Origin: Laccaria trichodermophora
Lineage: Eukaryota > Basidiomycota > Agaricomycetes > Agaricales > Hydnangiaceae
Direction: 5' to 3'
Length of the DNA: 64,000 bases
Assembly (NCBI GenBank): GCA_018417955.1
Contig: JACTVC010000034.1
Coordinates: 124,001-188,000 of the forward strand
Shown: in pieces, positions 1-12,735 of the stretch
Layout: every line of letters begins with the position of its first letter
Numbering within the stretch: position 1 is the first letter of the stretch
Notes under the pieces: generated by a model
Told to the model about the DNA's origin: nothing
The model's database searches: none
What the model saw: the letters and a program-made list of their open reading frames with translations, nothing else
Translations under genes and position numbers: made by a program

Positions 1-1309
1 TTTGAACTTGGTCCTATCTCGCCCTTCCCCCTGCCAATGGACGAGACTCCTTATTTCGAAGAAGCTCAACTCGACAATTCCGCTGGCTATTCGACGTCAA
101 GAGAACCAACGATCAATGCTATTTCAACACCTCAAGATTTGGACAAAATAATCACTGTGGACGAAAACCTTGAACTACCACCTCCCAGAACTGCTCTTTC
201 ATTTAATTTTGAACCTCAAATCGCTACTCACATTCTTGGAATTGCCTCCTTCGCTCGACTACGGGCTAGAAATATTCTCACCCCTGATCTGGCTCCTAAA
301 CCTATTGCTCCTACTTCTCAAGATGTATCTCCAGAACTACTGGAATCGCGCAGTGCTCCTTCTGATATATACGACCGAAATACGCTTAGGCTTCCTGATG
401 TGCAACAACCTCCGACTACGGTTCATCGGTATATGATGTCTCTTGAGCTCCTCCAAAAACAGACACTTGTCCGCGCTCTTCGTTCTCCCTCATGCAGCAT
501 CGACCTCGTGGAGCGCGATATTCTCAATGGCGTCGACCTCATCTTGGACCCGTTCACAGCTATCATCTTCGTACCCCTTCTCTCGCTTCCTTCTCAATGC
601 GAATCCGTCGTCCAACAGGTCTCCTACCAATCTTGGCACTATGCTCGCCTGCTCGTCGTGTTCGAAGCCTATCCTGAATCTTCCTCAGTGCGACCTTCAA
701 AGGGCACTGTATCGGATCTATACGCTTATACTCCGCCAGTGTTGAAAGCCATCAAGAAGTTCCGACGTGATGTTAGTATTGCTGAGGCGTGTGGGACGAA
801 ATCGCCGTCTTTGATGGTACAGTATGCGTTTGCGGATAAGGTTGAACAGACTGCGTTATTTGCGAGGTTGTTTGGAGATGAGGCGGAGGGGAAGGATCAA
901 ACTCACGGCGCGATTTGGGGAGGGCGTGAGTGGTTTGACGAGGAAATTTCGGAGGTTTGTTATATAAATTCTGGTGGTCTTCAGCTTGATTGTGTCACAT
1001 CTAGGACGAATTGGCTCTTGGCTCGGTTAACGGCATGAACAGGTTTTCCGCGTCCATTATCCTGTATCAAGTGACTCCGCAAAACTTTCTGGATATGTCC
1101 GACCAGGAGCGGATAGAGAAATTTAGCTATTTTGTAGGCGCCCATGCTTTGGTTCGTCTTTTCCTTGTTTTTCTTTTCCGTCTTGATGAAGACTGGGATT
1201 TAAACAGGAAAAATTCAATGCAGAGATGCTATTGCGGTATCAGACTCTTGATGCAACAGATAGCTCACTTACTGACAACAGTTCGGATGGTCTCTATCCT
1301 CTTCCGTGA
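1..1309 (+). CDS. 3' part of XPF/ERCC4-like protein with helix-hairpin-helix (Zip2/SHOC1-like?)
   Basis: The frame is open to the left window edge, so the 5' end is missing; the ATG at 37 is probably internal. Exons read as <1-954, 1005-1133 and 1208-1309, joined by introns of 50 and 74 nt that both keep frame (the first phase 0, ending CTAG). The middle of exon 1 carries the hydrophobic strand pattern ILDPFTAIIFVPLLSLP, then YQSWHYARLLVVFEAYP, as in a degenerate XPF-type nuclease fold. I see no GDxnERKx3D catalytic motif, so it is probably non-catalytic. Exon 2 begins DELALGSVNGMNRFSAS, a helix-hairpin-helix-like segment, and the last exon ends LDATDSSLTDNSSDGLYPLP. This order resembles the meiotic crossover proteins Zip2/SHOC1 and their fungal DUF relatives. 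The fold is a moderate call; the meiotic role is inference only. Confidence 0.55.
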
Positions 1310-1550
1310 ATTCTGACTCTTTCTTTGCTGTTTCCACTACGTTGTTGTTATTCCACTACGTTTTTCCCCTTACAGTTTGTGGTAGACGAACCAGTGGGGA
1401 AAAATCGCATGCTTAAATGTAATCACGTATGGCGTGGAGCACTGGTGTGACGTACCGTGTGACCGATTTCGTCAAGTTGTGATGTGACAAATCCCTTCAA
1501 ACGTTCGACGCCCATCTCTCAGAACTTCGCTTCCGTAGATTCCACAAACC

Positions 1551-4381
1551 ATGATGTACGAAGGAATTGTCGACGATTTCACTTTAACTCTTCCGAACGC
1601 CGGGATTCTACCATTTGACAGTGCTAGTGAGCTTGATGAGATCTACGAGCGGGTTTTTCCATTCGAGTTACCAAACTGTGGTTTTAATTCATATACCAAG
1701 AATGGCGAGTTGCGAGGCAAACTGTGTGGAATACAGATCATACTCATTGCCCAAATCTCAGGCAATTGGTTCGCGGCTGCGATAAAGCGCCAGAGGAGGG
1801 CAGAGATCAAGGCTTCAAGAACAATTTCTCGAGACATATCCTATGATCTGGATCTTCCCATTGAGCTTCTTCTCGAGGTTTGTCCCAACGTCTCAAAATG
1901 TCGCCTGATCAACAGATTGATTGAGCGACCTGCCACCTAGATTTTTGAATTCCTCCATCCTATGGACCTTTATTCCGTAATACGCTCAACGAAGAGGCTC
2001 AGGAGTATACTTCTGGATCGGAGGGCGTTGTCCGTCTGGAAGGAAGCGTTTAAGAGGTGTTCTGATGTTCTCCCACCGTGTCCTACGGAGATTTCTGAAC
2101 CGCGATGGGCTTCGATGCTGTTTGGCCCGGCCACGTGTGATGTAGGCTGTTTCACTATTGTGTTCAAAAATGCTGATTGTTAGAACAGTATTGTGGGCGG
2201 AAGGGCGCCATGATTGATTTTCATTTTCGACGCCGCTTCTGCCAGTTCTGTATGGTGAGCGGATGATATATTGAGTGCTGTCTCTGACTTACTTGGAGGT
2301 GCTTTTCAATTGCATAGGATGACATGTATGTCGAGAAGTCTAGCATTGACGTGAATCAGCTTGGGATTGGGGAGGATGTAGAAACATTCTGGAAATGCAT
2401 CCCTCCTTCTTATCGTGAAGGTATCTTTCTTTCTATTTTCTGACATGATTCCACGATTAATTAACTGCTGAAACTAGACCAAAGGTATTACCCATATGTT
2501 TGGGATTATGACGAGGAGCCAAGATATTTGAAGTGGGATATCAGCAAGATGACTGTGCGCTTCATCTTTTTCAACTCGAGCATATCTTCTGGTGTTCCCG
2601 GTGCATCCCTAGAATTTGAGGATTTTAAATCCTTGGAAATCGCCAACACGATACGTGGCCTTGAGGTGATATATGGCATTCCTCAACAAATGCACTCCGC
2701 TGATGTCAATGTACAGGAATCAAAGAGGGCCAATGAGTTTATGGTCCAGATGGACACTCAAGCCCAGTGGGAACGCCATAATAACATGAAGCAATTGATT
2801 AAACGGTATCTTATCTGACATTTATCATCAGAAAAATCAAGGACTAACCTTGGTATTAGACATGCTTCTGTCCTTTTACGACGCGGTCACGATCAAGTGG
2901 ATCTAGATGTCGCATCAGGCGAGCTTCTTGTGCGATATCTATACAGAGAAAGATTCAAATTTAACTACCGTTGTAAGCTCAGGCTTCTTCTCTCACAAAT
3001 ATATATCTTTCTGAAATTTGGATCAAGCTTATAAACAGCTTGCTCTTGAACTGATGCGAATGTCCGAGGCCCACAAGATTGTCAGACTGGAAAAACAGCG
3101 ACAGTTTTTGATTTTTCAACGGCAGAAGTTAGTTCGTGACCAATATCGGACTCATCAACAGACATTTCCTCCAACCTCGTGGCCAAATTTTCCAAAAGTG
3201 GAGGCAATCTATGAGCTCGAGCCATTTGCGGCTTTCATCGTCTCGGAATCAAGTGGAGTTGGGGAGCTCCCGCCGGAGGAATCAGTACAAAGTCACCTGG
3301 CACCTTTCATCGATTCTTGGATCCAAATGCATGAAAGCAATATGTATGCCAGTGTAGAATCCCCGTATGAGAACGTGGACCTTGCTGTAAATGTCTTCGT
3401 CTGCGCCTCTTGTGAAGATGACCGGATCAGACGCCCCGCTTCCATCTTGATCGGCTCGAAAGACCTGCGCTCTCATTTCAAATGCATTGGTCCACAGTTC
3501 GACTTTCGATTTAGTTCTGCAGGCAGAGCCAGCGCACTCGCATTAGTTGATCTTCTGGGAATGGACTCAAAAACAGCGACGGTCAATGATCTGGACGTGA
3601 GGGATGCGCGGTTCTTCTGCGAGGGATGCGACATTTCTTGGAACCGGGGAGTGCTTGGTCGCCAGGCCTTGACGTGGAGGGAATGTGTAAGTCATGCAAT
3701 CTTGATGATCCCAAAGCTGATCTGAGATTCGGATATGTAGATTTCTCATGTCATTGCGGTGGAAAACATGAATTCCCACCCCTCCGTTACGTCTTGGGCA
3801 CTTCTAACGGCAGAGGCTACGGAATGTATCAAAAGACGTGAACAACCCTTCCCGAGTCCAGAGGACAATGTCTGGTGCTGTAACCACTGTCCTGAGCACT
3901 ACGATGAAGCAACGACAAAGGCGAAAGTGCTTCTCCACGCCAAAGACGTGTCCGTAAATTTTTATTCCTACGAGAGACATACATTTGACGTGCAGGGTTT
4001 TCAGGCATTCCATTGAACGCCCTCGCGTCGACGTTGATGTGATATACGACAAGCGAAAGTTGATTCCTCTGGTTCGCCGCAAGCCTATTTGTGTCGGACT
4101 CGAACCACCAGAGACCTATCAATGTGCAAAATGCCGAGACACAATCAACCGTCTCTGGCAGATCGACCGCCTCAAACGTCATCTGCTCGATAAGTAAGTT
4201 TGGAATGACTGCCTGGTTATGACTTGACAATTTATTGTCACTCCGAAGACATCAAATTACGAACCCACGTCCAAGTGATTGGAGAATGGTTAAACTTGTA
4301 GAAAGAAGTGTAGGACCACGATCCGAGGAGGTCATCACATATCCTCAAAATGTGCAGGCGAAAAATGGGAGGCTCCATTAA
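1551..4381 (+). CDS. F-box protein with Cys-rich modules, copy 1 (ten exons)
   Basis: Exons 1551-1877, 1941-2141, 2189-2254, 2318-2420, 2478-2805, 2860-2972, 3028-3686, 3741-3949, 4005-4193 and 4249-4381 join without a stop into 775 codons. The F-box spans the first splice: LDLPIELLLE, then IFEFLHPMDLYSVIRSTKRL. It is followed by DRRALSVWKEAFKRC and LPPCPTEISEP, a wording common in Agaricomycete F-box proteins. Exon 3 gives YCGRKGAMIDFHFRRRFCQ, a C-x2-C type zinc-binding site with the preceding CD. Further Cys pairs are CASCED, FFCEGCDISW, WCCNHCPEHY and QCAKCRDTINRLW. The family normally supplies substrate receptors for SCF ubiquitin ligases; the substrate is unknown. The start aligns with the paralogue at 41952-44726, and a third, broken copy lies at 24050-25060. 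Exon joints are by eye but phase-consistent. Confidence 0.75.
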
Positions 4382-4642
4382 AGGTATATGACACCCCTTA
4401 AACAATGAAAAAATCGGCTACCGTGGGCGGCCCAGATGGAAGGAAGATTCAATCCCCGGGTGGATTTTTTAATTTGTGAAGATGGACTGGATGATTGTTC
4501 GAACTTATAAGGGAGATGTTTTGAAAGAGGAAGAAAGAAATTTTGTGAAAGTGACGTGGGTATAAGTACATTGAGATACTATGGTATTGTACATAGGAGT
4601 GAGGATGTCATAGGTGTATAGGTTAGGGGAATGGGAAGGGAA

Positions 4643-5640
4643 TAGAAATGAGTCGAGGAGTGTACATACTGTCGAGCATTAACCAACCAACCATCCATCC
4701 CTTGAGGTCAGCGTGGAGCCGGACAATTCCAATGTCGAGGTCGTTTTCTCAGCGCAAGTGGCTATCCAGCAGCCACTACCTTCCCCAGCTTCTCCTCGCG
4801 CACCTGCAGCCGCTGCTCCATAGCCAGAATCAGCATCCGCACTTGCTCAATGTGCGCCAGGGTTGTCGATGCCGTGTTTTGTTGCCGTTCTTGTTGTGGA
4901 TTCATCCTGGATCTGGGCCTGTCGGGGGAAGGCGGTGCTTGGTTTCGGGTGAGATTTAGAGTGAGTGATGGGGAAAAGACAGTGTTCGAGCGGGCGTGTC
5001 GAATATTTGAACGTCCCCCGGGAAGGATTGCAGATGCCGTTGAGCCGAGTGCAAGGTTTGACTTGGGTAGGCATCAGCTTGACGATGGATAACGGAAATC
5101 AAGACCACGTACCTGTCAATTCTCCCCCGCCAAGCTGGTCAACTCGTGTTCAAGCATCTTTTCTCGTGTTTTGGCTCTGAAATGGAGATCGGTGGGCATA
5201 TGGAGACGCAGAGCGAGAGACCTTTCGAGTTCAGCCATGCATCGCTCGTTCTCCCGCTGCGTTCCTTGGAATGGAAGCTCCAAATTCATGTACTTCCTAT
5301 CGAGCTCCTGAATCGTTTCCAGTGTGGTCGTTAGGCAAACTGGTCTTGTAAAATCTGGAACTGCATCCGTAGCTGCCATAGGGGGCTTAGTTCTAGCATT
5401 GTGAAAGCAATTCGAAAAAGAATGTCCTCACCTCAACCCCACCTCGATGCCGGGTCCTTATCCAATAACTGCTCCCTCAACACATTTTCGTTGGACTCAT
5501 CGCCTTCTGGAGCATTCCAAAATCGTCGGCGGCGAGGGCGGGCGAGGGTCGTGCATAAGTGGCGGACGCTTTGGGCGCGGGCATTGTATGCAGGATGTGT
5601 GTTCGTGTTTGACTGATAGGCGTCACAGTGTCACGCGGTT
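4643..5640 (-). pseudogene. Decayed copy of coiled-coil gene (relative of 26028-26906)
   Basis: The minus strand matches the intact gene at 26028-26906 exon by exon. It has YARPSPALAADDFGML near 5550, LETIQELDRKYMNLEL and GTQRENERCMAELER near 5250-5330, AKTREKMLEHELTSLAGEN near 5120-5170, and TLAHIEQVRMLILAMEQRL near 4810-4860. Lesions are visible. The first exon loses its frame after the LAADD motif, the start context differs, and the last exon ends early with GKVVAAG followed by TAG near 4762, whereas the intact copy continues with an Arg/Glu-rich coiled coil. The 3' flank also resembles that of the other copy. Function of the family is unknown to me. Confidence 0.65.
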
Positions 5641-5764
5641 TCAGCGTACTCTGTAGGGAATGGCATTGTCGTCGTGGTACACAGTGGACGATCCAGGTAC
5701 TGGACACTCTTGCACTCTTGTTCTCCTAGAGTTGACCTAATTTTATCGACACGTAGCAGTCAAA

Positions 5765-7213
5765 ATGCTCAGAGACACCGATACGGGGACAAGCCCTGCT
5801 AAAATCATGGCAGAAATCCAGGAGCTTGACTATCTTACGAAGGCAGAAATTCAAAGGCAACGCGAATCCATGAACGATCTCACCAAACGAAGCGTATCAG
5901 CCAAACGACGGTGGAATGCCCAAATTCCCTTCACGCGGCTTCCAGAAGAGCTCATCATTTATATCTTCCTTCTCACTTTAACTAGCGAGGGCGGTAGACC
6001 TTTGACGCCCCTATGCATCGGGAGTATCTGTCACGACTGGCGTACCATTGCGTGGTCGGCATCTGAACTCTGGAGCTCTCTCTCAGTGCGCTTGGAGGTT
6101 CAACAGAAGGCTGCGGAAATCCAGTCAGACCTACTGGAAATTTGGCTATGGCGAGCGAAGAAACAGCCACTCTCCATCGTCTTCACGCATCGTGGCGAAG
6201 ATCCATTAGAACGGGATTTTTCAACTGCTAAAGCCGAGGCTCTCAATTTGGTGCTCAGGTATTCTGAGCAATGGCGCTTCTAGGCTGCCTAGACAAAGTG
6301 CAGGGCAAACTCCCTCTCCTTGAGCAGCTCACGATTAAAGGTCCTCTCAGGTTCAATCCAGAGGTTTTTTCAGTCGCACCTCGGCTTCGTTCAGTTGCTT
6401 TCAAATTTTCTTGTCACCAGTCAGAAGAGTTGGGAGAAATCCTGCTTCCGTGGAGCCAGTTGACGGAGTTCAGCTTCACAGCGGACGATGTTCAAACATG
6501 CCTGACGGTTGTTGAACGATGCTCAATCCTTGGGCGTCTCGTAAAGTTCAAATCCTCCAATCTACCGTCAATGCCACCCAGGACCATTACCATTAATTTA
6601 GATGGCATAGCTTCGCTCCATATCAATGCCAATGGAGAAGCCAGCTTGTTCATGGAGGGCATCCCAGCGCCCCACCTCAAAGATGTAGTTCCTCGTACAT
6701 ACCTCCGATTTTCTTCGCTCTATCTGCACTCTCGTTACCCGATCTGGCTGTGCAGAATTCATAACGCACTTTTCCTTCGTCGGTTACATCCCCTCGGAAC
6801 AAGAAATGGTCTGGTTTTTATTGAGACTTCACAACCTTTCTGAACTTGAACTGCATAACGACGAGCATGCCCCTCCATTTTCCAATATATTATTAAGTGC
6901 ACCCGCTCACATGCACGTACATACAAGCGTGCATTCGGGTTCAAGTTCACGACGCTTTCTGCCGAACCTCGTATCCCTCCGATATGTTGGTCCTATTACG
7001 CTCGTCATTTACGCGTTTCTGAATATGCTTAAGACGAGGTATAATGTTGGCGGTACTCAACTCAAATCAGTTACGGTTAGCGGATACAATGAGATTATCA
7101 AGGGGATCGGTGGCTCTACCCAAGTGGAGTCATTGCGGGCACAGGGAATGAAGGTGGATATGCATAGTATAGGATCCGGTAGAAGAAATTCACAGGACTT
7201 TGCCGTGGCATAA
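5765..7213 (+). pseudogene. F-box/LRR-type protein with internal frame lesion
   Basis: ATG at 5765 opens a heptad-rich lead (AEIQELDYLTKAEIQRQRES), then the F-box FTRLPEELIIYIFLLTLT and the typical GSICHDWRTIAWSASELWSS. Near 6275-6283 the frame runs into TAG after SEQWR. The homologous continuation LGCLDKVQGKLPLLEQLTI is in another frame, so a small deletion has joined them; the paralogue at 10635-11631 has extra residues (SADIDIPSTLLHLLPDW) at this place. Further on, an intron at 6695-6755 (GTACAT..TGCAG, phase 1) restores the frame to FITHFSFVGYIPSEQE. The product would end LRAQGMKVDMHSI..DFAVA. Apart from the one lesion the gene is well kept, so a recent break or a sequencing error is possible. 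Such proteins act as SCF receptor subunits in general; the target is unknown. Confidence 0.7.
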
Positions 7214-8459
7214 ATTATCGGGTCAACAGAATGGAGATGGAAAAAGGTACAGGGGGATTTGAGGTGCATACAATAGCAGTCCGTCGGAAGCTCTAATAAT
7301 TTTACATTCTGAAAGCTGGGCATCGACTGTCAAAAGTTGAGTAACTTGGGAACGACGTAGCCTGATACCTTTGTTGAACGCGGAGGCGTAGTAATCAATG
7401 TCCCTTCACCTATTCAATAGCGCCTAGGTGAAGTGATGTGCGGCAGATGGTCACTTGAAGCAAGTCGCAGCCAAGTCACTTTGTTACAAGACACGAGCAC
7501 GACATCAAACCGGCGTTCGGACCGGTATAACTGTGAATATACGTCGCTGGTCATCCCAATCCTGTAATCAACCATCCAATATCGTCGATTGCATTCTAAA
7601 AGCAGCTTAATCTATACCCAACCCAAGCTTCATAAGCTATCATGTCCACCGACGACGTTAGACGGAAAGCAGTGAGCTTCCTGCAGCTCGATAACTTGGT
7701 AAAGGCCGCAATGGTGGATTCCTGCATAACGTCGATGAGGCTCAGTCGCCCTCCAATGAGAAAAGACGAATCACGTACATGATCGTCCACGACGACACCC
7801 CAATTAGCTTGAGCTTGATCCAATCCCCAACCCGCTCAAACCAAGTTCCAACATCCCCTCCCCATCGAATGCGACGCTGTGACAATGACTCCTACACAAA
7901 CCAACGGCAGCATGCCCAGCCGCCACGTCCTCGCTCCACCTCCCCCGCGTCCGAAAACCCGGTCCCCGCATGCGGACACACAGCTCCCATGTCCAACGTA
8001 CTCATCCCTCGCGGTCAGATCGTTTGCGCCCCCTAAATACCAACGTACTCATCCTCTGCGTCCAGATCGTATACGCTGCCAAGATCCGTCACCCTCCGCG
8101 ACGGCCTTGAATCCCCGCAACCCTCTTCACCAAAAGAAGCGTCAGAATCCTGCATGCGGAACCATAGCTGAGCGATCACCACTTAGGCTTGAGATGGTGA
8201 TGGAGGGGGTGACGTCAAGGTCGAGGTGGCGAGATGAGGGATAGGATAGTGTGTTCTTGGGTTTGGGCACTGTGGGATTCATCCGTCGCGTTTCGAAGGG
8301 TGTGAGATCGTTTTTTTATGCATCCGCTGTCTGGAGATAACGGGGCGCCCAAACCCAGAGCCTCAACTGTGATACAATCCTGCGATAAGGGTGGTACTTC
8401 GTCGTGTTGCTTGACCAGGGAACGACGACGCTGAGGTGCATCTCTTCAAGGCGCACCTT
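7214..8459. other. Gene-poor stretch with an F-box-like N-terminal scrap
   Basis: No convincing full gene. At about 7641-7781 (+) a short frame MSTDDVRRKAVSFLQLDNLV..AAMVDSCI resembles the heptad lead (LDDLIKAHLDCMASLL) of the F-box family at 10635-11631 but stops before any F-box. The remaining reading frames have low-complexity Pro/Arg/Ser composition and no recognisable domain. Confidence 0.4.
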
Positions 8460-11085
8460 CGACGCCAATATCGTGTGGCATCCCATCCCACCGAAGCATG
8501 AGGGTAGGTTTGATTCGTTTTGGGGTAAGTACTTGGCGTGAAAGGAGGATGGGACAAAAGAGGAGGAGGGTGAAAAGAGAAAAAGGAGGCTGGAGAGAGA
8601 GGGCGATGGAAAAAGGGGGACTAAAGAAGAAGGGAGAGATGGAAGATGAGGAAGTGGGCATAGGGAAGATGAAAGGGAGAAGTGCAGAGGTTGGGGAGGC
8701 GTATGTAGGAGGAATTTGGGGGAGAGTGGGAGGGCGAGGGAGGGGGAAGGTAGAAGAGAAAGAAGAAAAGGCGTAGGGAAAAGTTCCAGGCTGAACCTCG
8801 GTGGGAAGGGGAGTCTAAAGCTCAGTGCATGAGGGAGTCTAAATCATTCCGGCGCGCGAGGGTTCAAAAGGGGGGAACCATGAAGAGATGGGGTCGACAG
8901 GAGGGAGAGGTGTCCATGCCTTTCCGAGCGCTTCTCGCCGATCCAGAAACGACTGACGGAGAGGTGAACTCTCAAGCGGACTTGAAACAGAGTATTGTGT
9001 CCCTGTCCACCTGTAACGCGTCCACATCCATATCCTGTCCGATTGGACATCTAAATATCCTTTCTGGGAGGACTATCGCGCTGATATACGAGGGAGCAGG
9101 ACGAGCCATGGAATTGAGAAAGTTGGCATGGCTTCTGCATATCGATTTCGTGTTTACAGCGAAAGGCAAAAGCCCATTCAGCTGAGTGGGGTGCCGACAA
9201 GAGGGTGTGTGGGCGTGTATAGTCGACACGAGAAACTCCATTTCCTGCTCGGTCCTAACGTGTTGGTGGATACAGGCGAAATTTAGAAGCTAAGCTTGTT
9301 CCATGGTGGTACGCTGTATTGACGTCCAGGTCAATCAATCTCTGTGGGTGTTTGGTGGGTGTAAAATCGTTAGCGTTTTACTGGGGGATGTGAAAAGAAG
9401 GAAAAGAATGAGGAGCCACGGAGCGTTGAAGCAAAAGGGGAGACGAATGGTTGAAAAGCTGAAAGAGATGAGAGAAAAACGCACCATGGTTCTAGCCTCC
9501 GTAATCCAACTTCTCGTGCACCGTTGACAGTGGTACCGCCAGAAAACGGATCCGTTGGTCCGTACTAGATGCGTTCTTGATTCTTAGAGTCACGACGCAA
9601 GCACTACGCGCAATAGATTTGACGTTGCTGTTGGTTTGGTGTTTATGCATCGGAGCGGAATGACGGGCAGGAGAGCGCACGGGCCATTCCGAAACTCTTC
9701 AAGAAATATGATGGCCAACCTTGGACAAATCACAAAAGTAAGAGGCTTGTACAACCTTCTCGATACGTGCAGAACTAGAGGATGTATTGTGTAGACGAAA
9801 CAATCATACAGGCCGCCCTATTTGTTAAAACTTTGCGACCGACGATAAACCGCTGTTCCTCGGCTCCCCCAAGATCCTCCCCCGTAGGCATCACAATACT
9901 GAAATTCGCGGCGTCGTTGATCTGCTTTGTACAGGAAACGAAGTTCCCATGCTACTTGAGCTTGAGGCCGCATGCTCTTAATCAATACAGGTATGTACCA
10001 ACCACGACCTCTGTCGAAAGTTTCCTCCTCCATGACCTCCATTAAAGCCAGATCTTCCTACATGGCCTCTGTCATATCCGGACCCACCATGGCTCCGCGG
10101 CGTAAGACACGGCTTCCCCAATACTTGAGGAGCCAAGAGTCGCCCTCCAGATCCCCATTCTCTAAAGGAGGCCACCCCGCTGCCACAACTTGAAGGCATT
10201 CAAACTACAAAGTTTAGGCACGGTTGACACGAGGGTGGCCGTTGCTTGTACTCGAGCCACCGCCATTCATGGCAGTATCACTGAGAGTCTCCGCAGAGGG
10301 AAGTCAAGGTCAAAGCATGTGGGCTCACAGTGTGGGCCATTGTGCTGGCGCCATGTATGGCCATGCAACGTGTATTGCGACGGCAGTCGCACAGCAGTGC
10401 AATGTCATACACGGTAATTTTCCTGTGCCCAAAGCAGGTGGCCAGAAAAGGCGCACATTTTAAATCCCCAGGCTGCTTTGCTTCGTCCTTGTTGCCTTTG
10501 GTATTTTGGCGGACACAGATTTTCAGTATATAGTATCACGTTGTCCTCAGCTTGAAACCGAAACGCTATCAGGTCTTTCTAGCCCATCAAGCTTTCCCCC
10601 CATCTCAGCTACTCAATCCGACCCCCCATAGGCTATGATGGGTATGGCCAACACTACGAAGTGAGTTGTCTGCGATGAGCAAAGTGGTTCGGCCCGCGCT
10701 GACAGCACGCAGGTCCAAAAACTCGGAAACGCCTCTGGAAGAAGAACGGGTAATACTACAAGCGAAAGTCGTGGAGCTCGACGATCTTATCAAGGCACAT
10801 CTCGACTGCATGGCTAGCCTGTTGAACCAGAGCGTGGCGGTCAAACGCCAGTTAAATGCCCGAGTCCCATTCGCGCGTCTTCCAATCGAGCTTGTAACAA
10901 TTATCTTCCACCTCGCTTGCACCGCGGATTATGAACCTCTTTCACCCCTCCAGATTGGGAGTATCTGTCACCACTGGCGCGCTATAGCTTGGTCCGCATC
11001 CGAACTCTGGAGCTCCGTTACAGTGGGCCTGGATGTCTCAATGGAGGCCACGAAAAAACAGGAAGACCTCCTCAGTGACTGGCTA
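8460..11085 (+). repeat. Arm A of a ~2.5-kb inverted segmental duplication
   Basis: This stretch recurs in reverse complement at about 52913-55366. Shared landmarks in order are the GCATCCCATCCCACCGAAG motif near 8480, a purine-rich tract (8515-8775; pyrimidine-rich in the other arm), a segment near 9490-9680 translating on the minus strand to NVKSIARSACVVTLRIKN (NVKSIACSACIVTLRIKN in the other arm), VDETIIQAALF near 9790, and the first part of the F-box gene at 10635. The match ends inside that gene after the codons for LLSDWL. No gene is convincing between 8460 and 10600. Confidence 0.75.
8515..8775 (+). repeat. Purine-rich (G/A) low-complexity tract
   Basis: About 260 bp in which the plus strand is overwhelmingly A and G (for example GGAGGAGGGTGAAAAGAGAA). 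A 92-residue Arg/Lys/Glu/Gly frame runs through it, but this is a composition artefact. The same tract is present as pyrimidines in the inverted copy at 55030-55320. Confidence 0.7.
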
Positions 11086-11631
11086 TTGCGGGCGAGGAAA
11101 CGACCGTTATACATAACCATCGCAACTTGCGAAGAACACGACCCGCGGTGGGAGGATCCCCAAGCTGACAACTCGGTCCTCTCTTTGCTGCTTGAGTATT
11201 CTGGACAATGGCGCTCTGCTGATATCGACATTCCAAGCACATTGTTGCACCTTCTGCCCGACTGGTTGAACGCGCCTATCCTCGAACGTCTTACGCTTAG
11301 ATGCGATCTTGAAGGTTACTCAGACTCTCCAGTAATTGTGCATGCACCTCGGCTTCACACGCTCACTCTGGTTGGTTTATATCAAATGCAACCAGCGATG
11401 CTTCCCTGGGACCAGGTGAAAATGCTTCATATCGAAGGGGATGGCATGCAGGAATTCCTGGATAGTGATAGATTCTTGGCTATGCTCGATGCAAGATATA
11501 CCAATGCCAGTCAAGCTGCAAAACTCGAAGTGGTCTCAATTCACGGCTATGATCAAGTTGTCAAGAAAATTTCTGACTTGCCACCAGTGCGGATGTTGCG
11601 GGCACAAGAACTGGTGGTGGATATTGAGTAG
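10635..11631 (+). CDS. F-box protein (second family), apparently intact
   Basis: Exon 1 (10635-10660, MMGMANTTK) is joined by a 52-nt intron (GTGAGT..GCACGCAG) to exon 2 (10713-11631), giving 314 residues. The same small first exon and donor can be seen in the broken inverted copy near 53349, which supports the structure. After the heptad-rich segment (VVELDDLIKAHLDCMASLL) come the F-box ARLPIELVTIIFHLACTAD and the signature GSICHHWRAIAWSASELWSS, then leucine-rich units such as ERLTLRCDLEG and PRLHTLTLVGL. Likely an SCF ubiquitin ligase receptor; the substrate is unknown. It is shorter than the family member at 5765-7213, with a compact LRR part. The 5' half lies inside the inverted duplication; the 3' half does not. 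Confidence 0.75.
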
Positions 11632-11639
11632 CTTGACAC

Positions 11640-12730
11640 GGATCTGAGATTGGGTCATTAGTGCATATTCCTTCATGCTCTAGTCATTGATCTTCTGGAT
11701 GAATTCATACAAAAATTGGCACCCTTGAAATATGTGCACAGCTTGTAGCTTTCTGTCAAGTTGGATAAGGTTTTATCTGGGATTTGTGTTGTTCATGACT
11801 CGACTACGTAGCCAATGGCATACATATGGTATCCATACCGTGCACAATGTCTTTCTCCCATGCCTTACCACGTCCCGAAATTCAACCGCTGGCGTATCCA
11901 GACCGTGCACACTTCCAAATCACACCTCTACCTGTTTGAATTCCTCCAAGAACGGATGTATTGGAATGGGGATCTAACAGATCTAACTGTGACTTCTTTC
12001 TTGTCGACGTGTATCAGTGAAAGTGGGCTTAACGTCGAGGGCTTGGGATTGGTGTCATTCGCAGCAGCAGTGGGATTAGTATTCTTCACATCTGCTGTCC
12101 GTGGATAGGCAGACACCTCACCTTAATCAGACAATCCCGACTCGCATTGATTATGCACATACGTGAACTTAGTCAAAGAGGTCGTTGATGGGTCGTGCCA
12201 GAAACTCGAAGAAGGGCCGTGAATGCGGCCCTAGAATGGAATGACGATGGAGCGGGAACAGCGAGGCAGTGACACGGGCTGAATATCACGCGTTGTGCCT
12301 CATCTTTCGGAGAAAAGGCCAGGCGGGCTATGCATATGCTGTTTGAATTTGAGAAACACATTCTGAACAGAGTAGAAGGAGGAGGAAGGAAGGAAGAGGA
12401 GGAACAGAAGGAGAAGACGGAGCGAGGAGGAAGGCGACCACGACGACCAGGGAGATAGGGAGATGATGGCTAGAGCTGAGACAGAGGGAGACGATGGCAA
12501 GGGAAGAGGGAGAGTACGACAATGAAGACGATTCAAAGAGTGAGGACGACGAGGACAGGGGAGGAGGGAGAAGGGGGATGACGGAGGAGAGCAAGGAGAG
12601 CAGGACCTGGAAAGCAGGAAGGAAAGAGGCAAAAGAGTCGCAGGGGGAAAGATGAACAAGGGAGGATAAACCCTGACCCATCTTTCATATTCCAAATCTT
12701 CATTACGAGGCGGTCGCGGTAATGTCCACA
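11640..12730. other. Intergenic, with purine-rich tract at 12365-12660
   Basis: No supported gene. From 12365 to 12660 the plus strand is again strongly purine-rich (GAAGGAGGAGGAAGGAAGGA type). The 191- and 117-residue minus-strand frames here are Ser/Leu/Pro low-complexity shadows of that tract. Confidence 0.5.
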
Positions 12731-12735
12731 TGATT

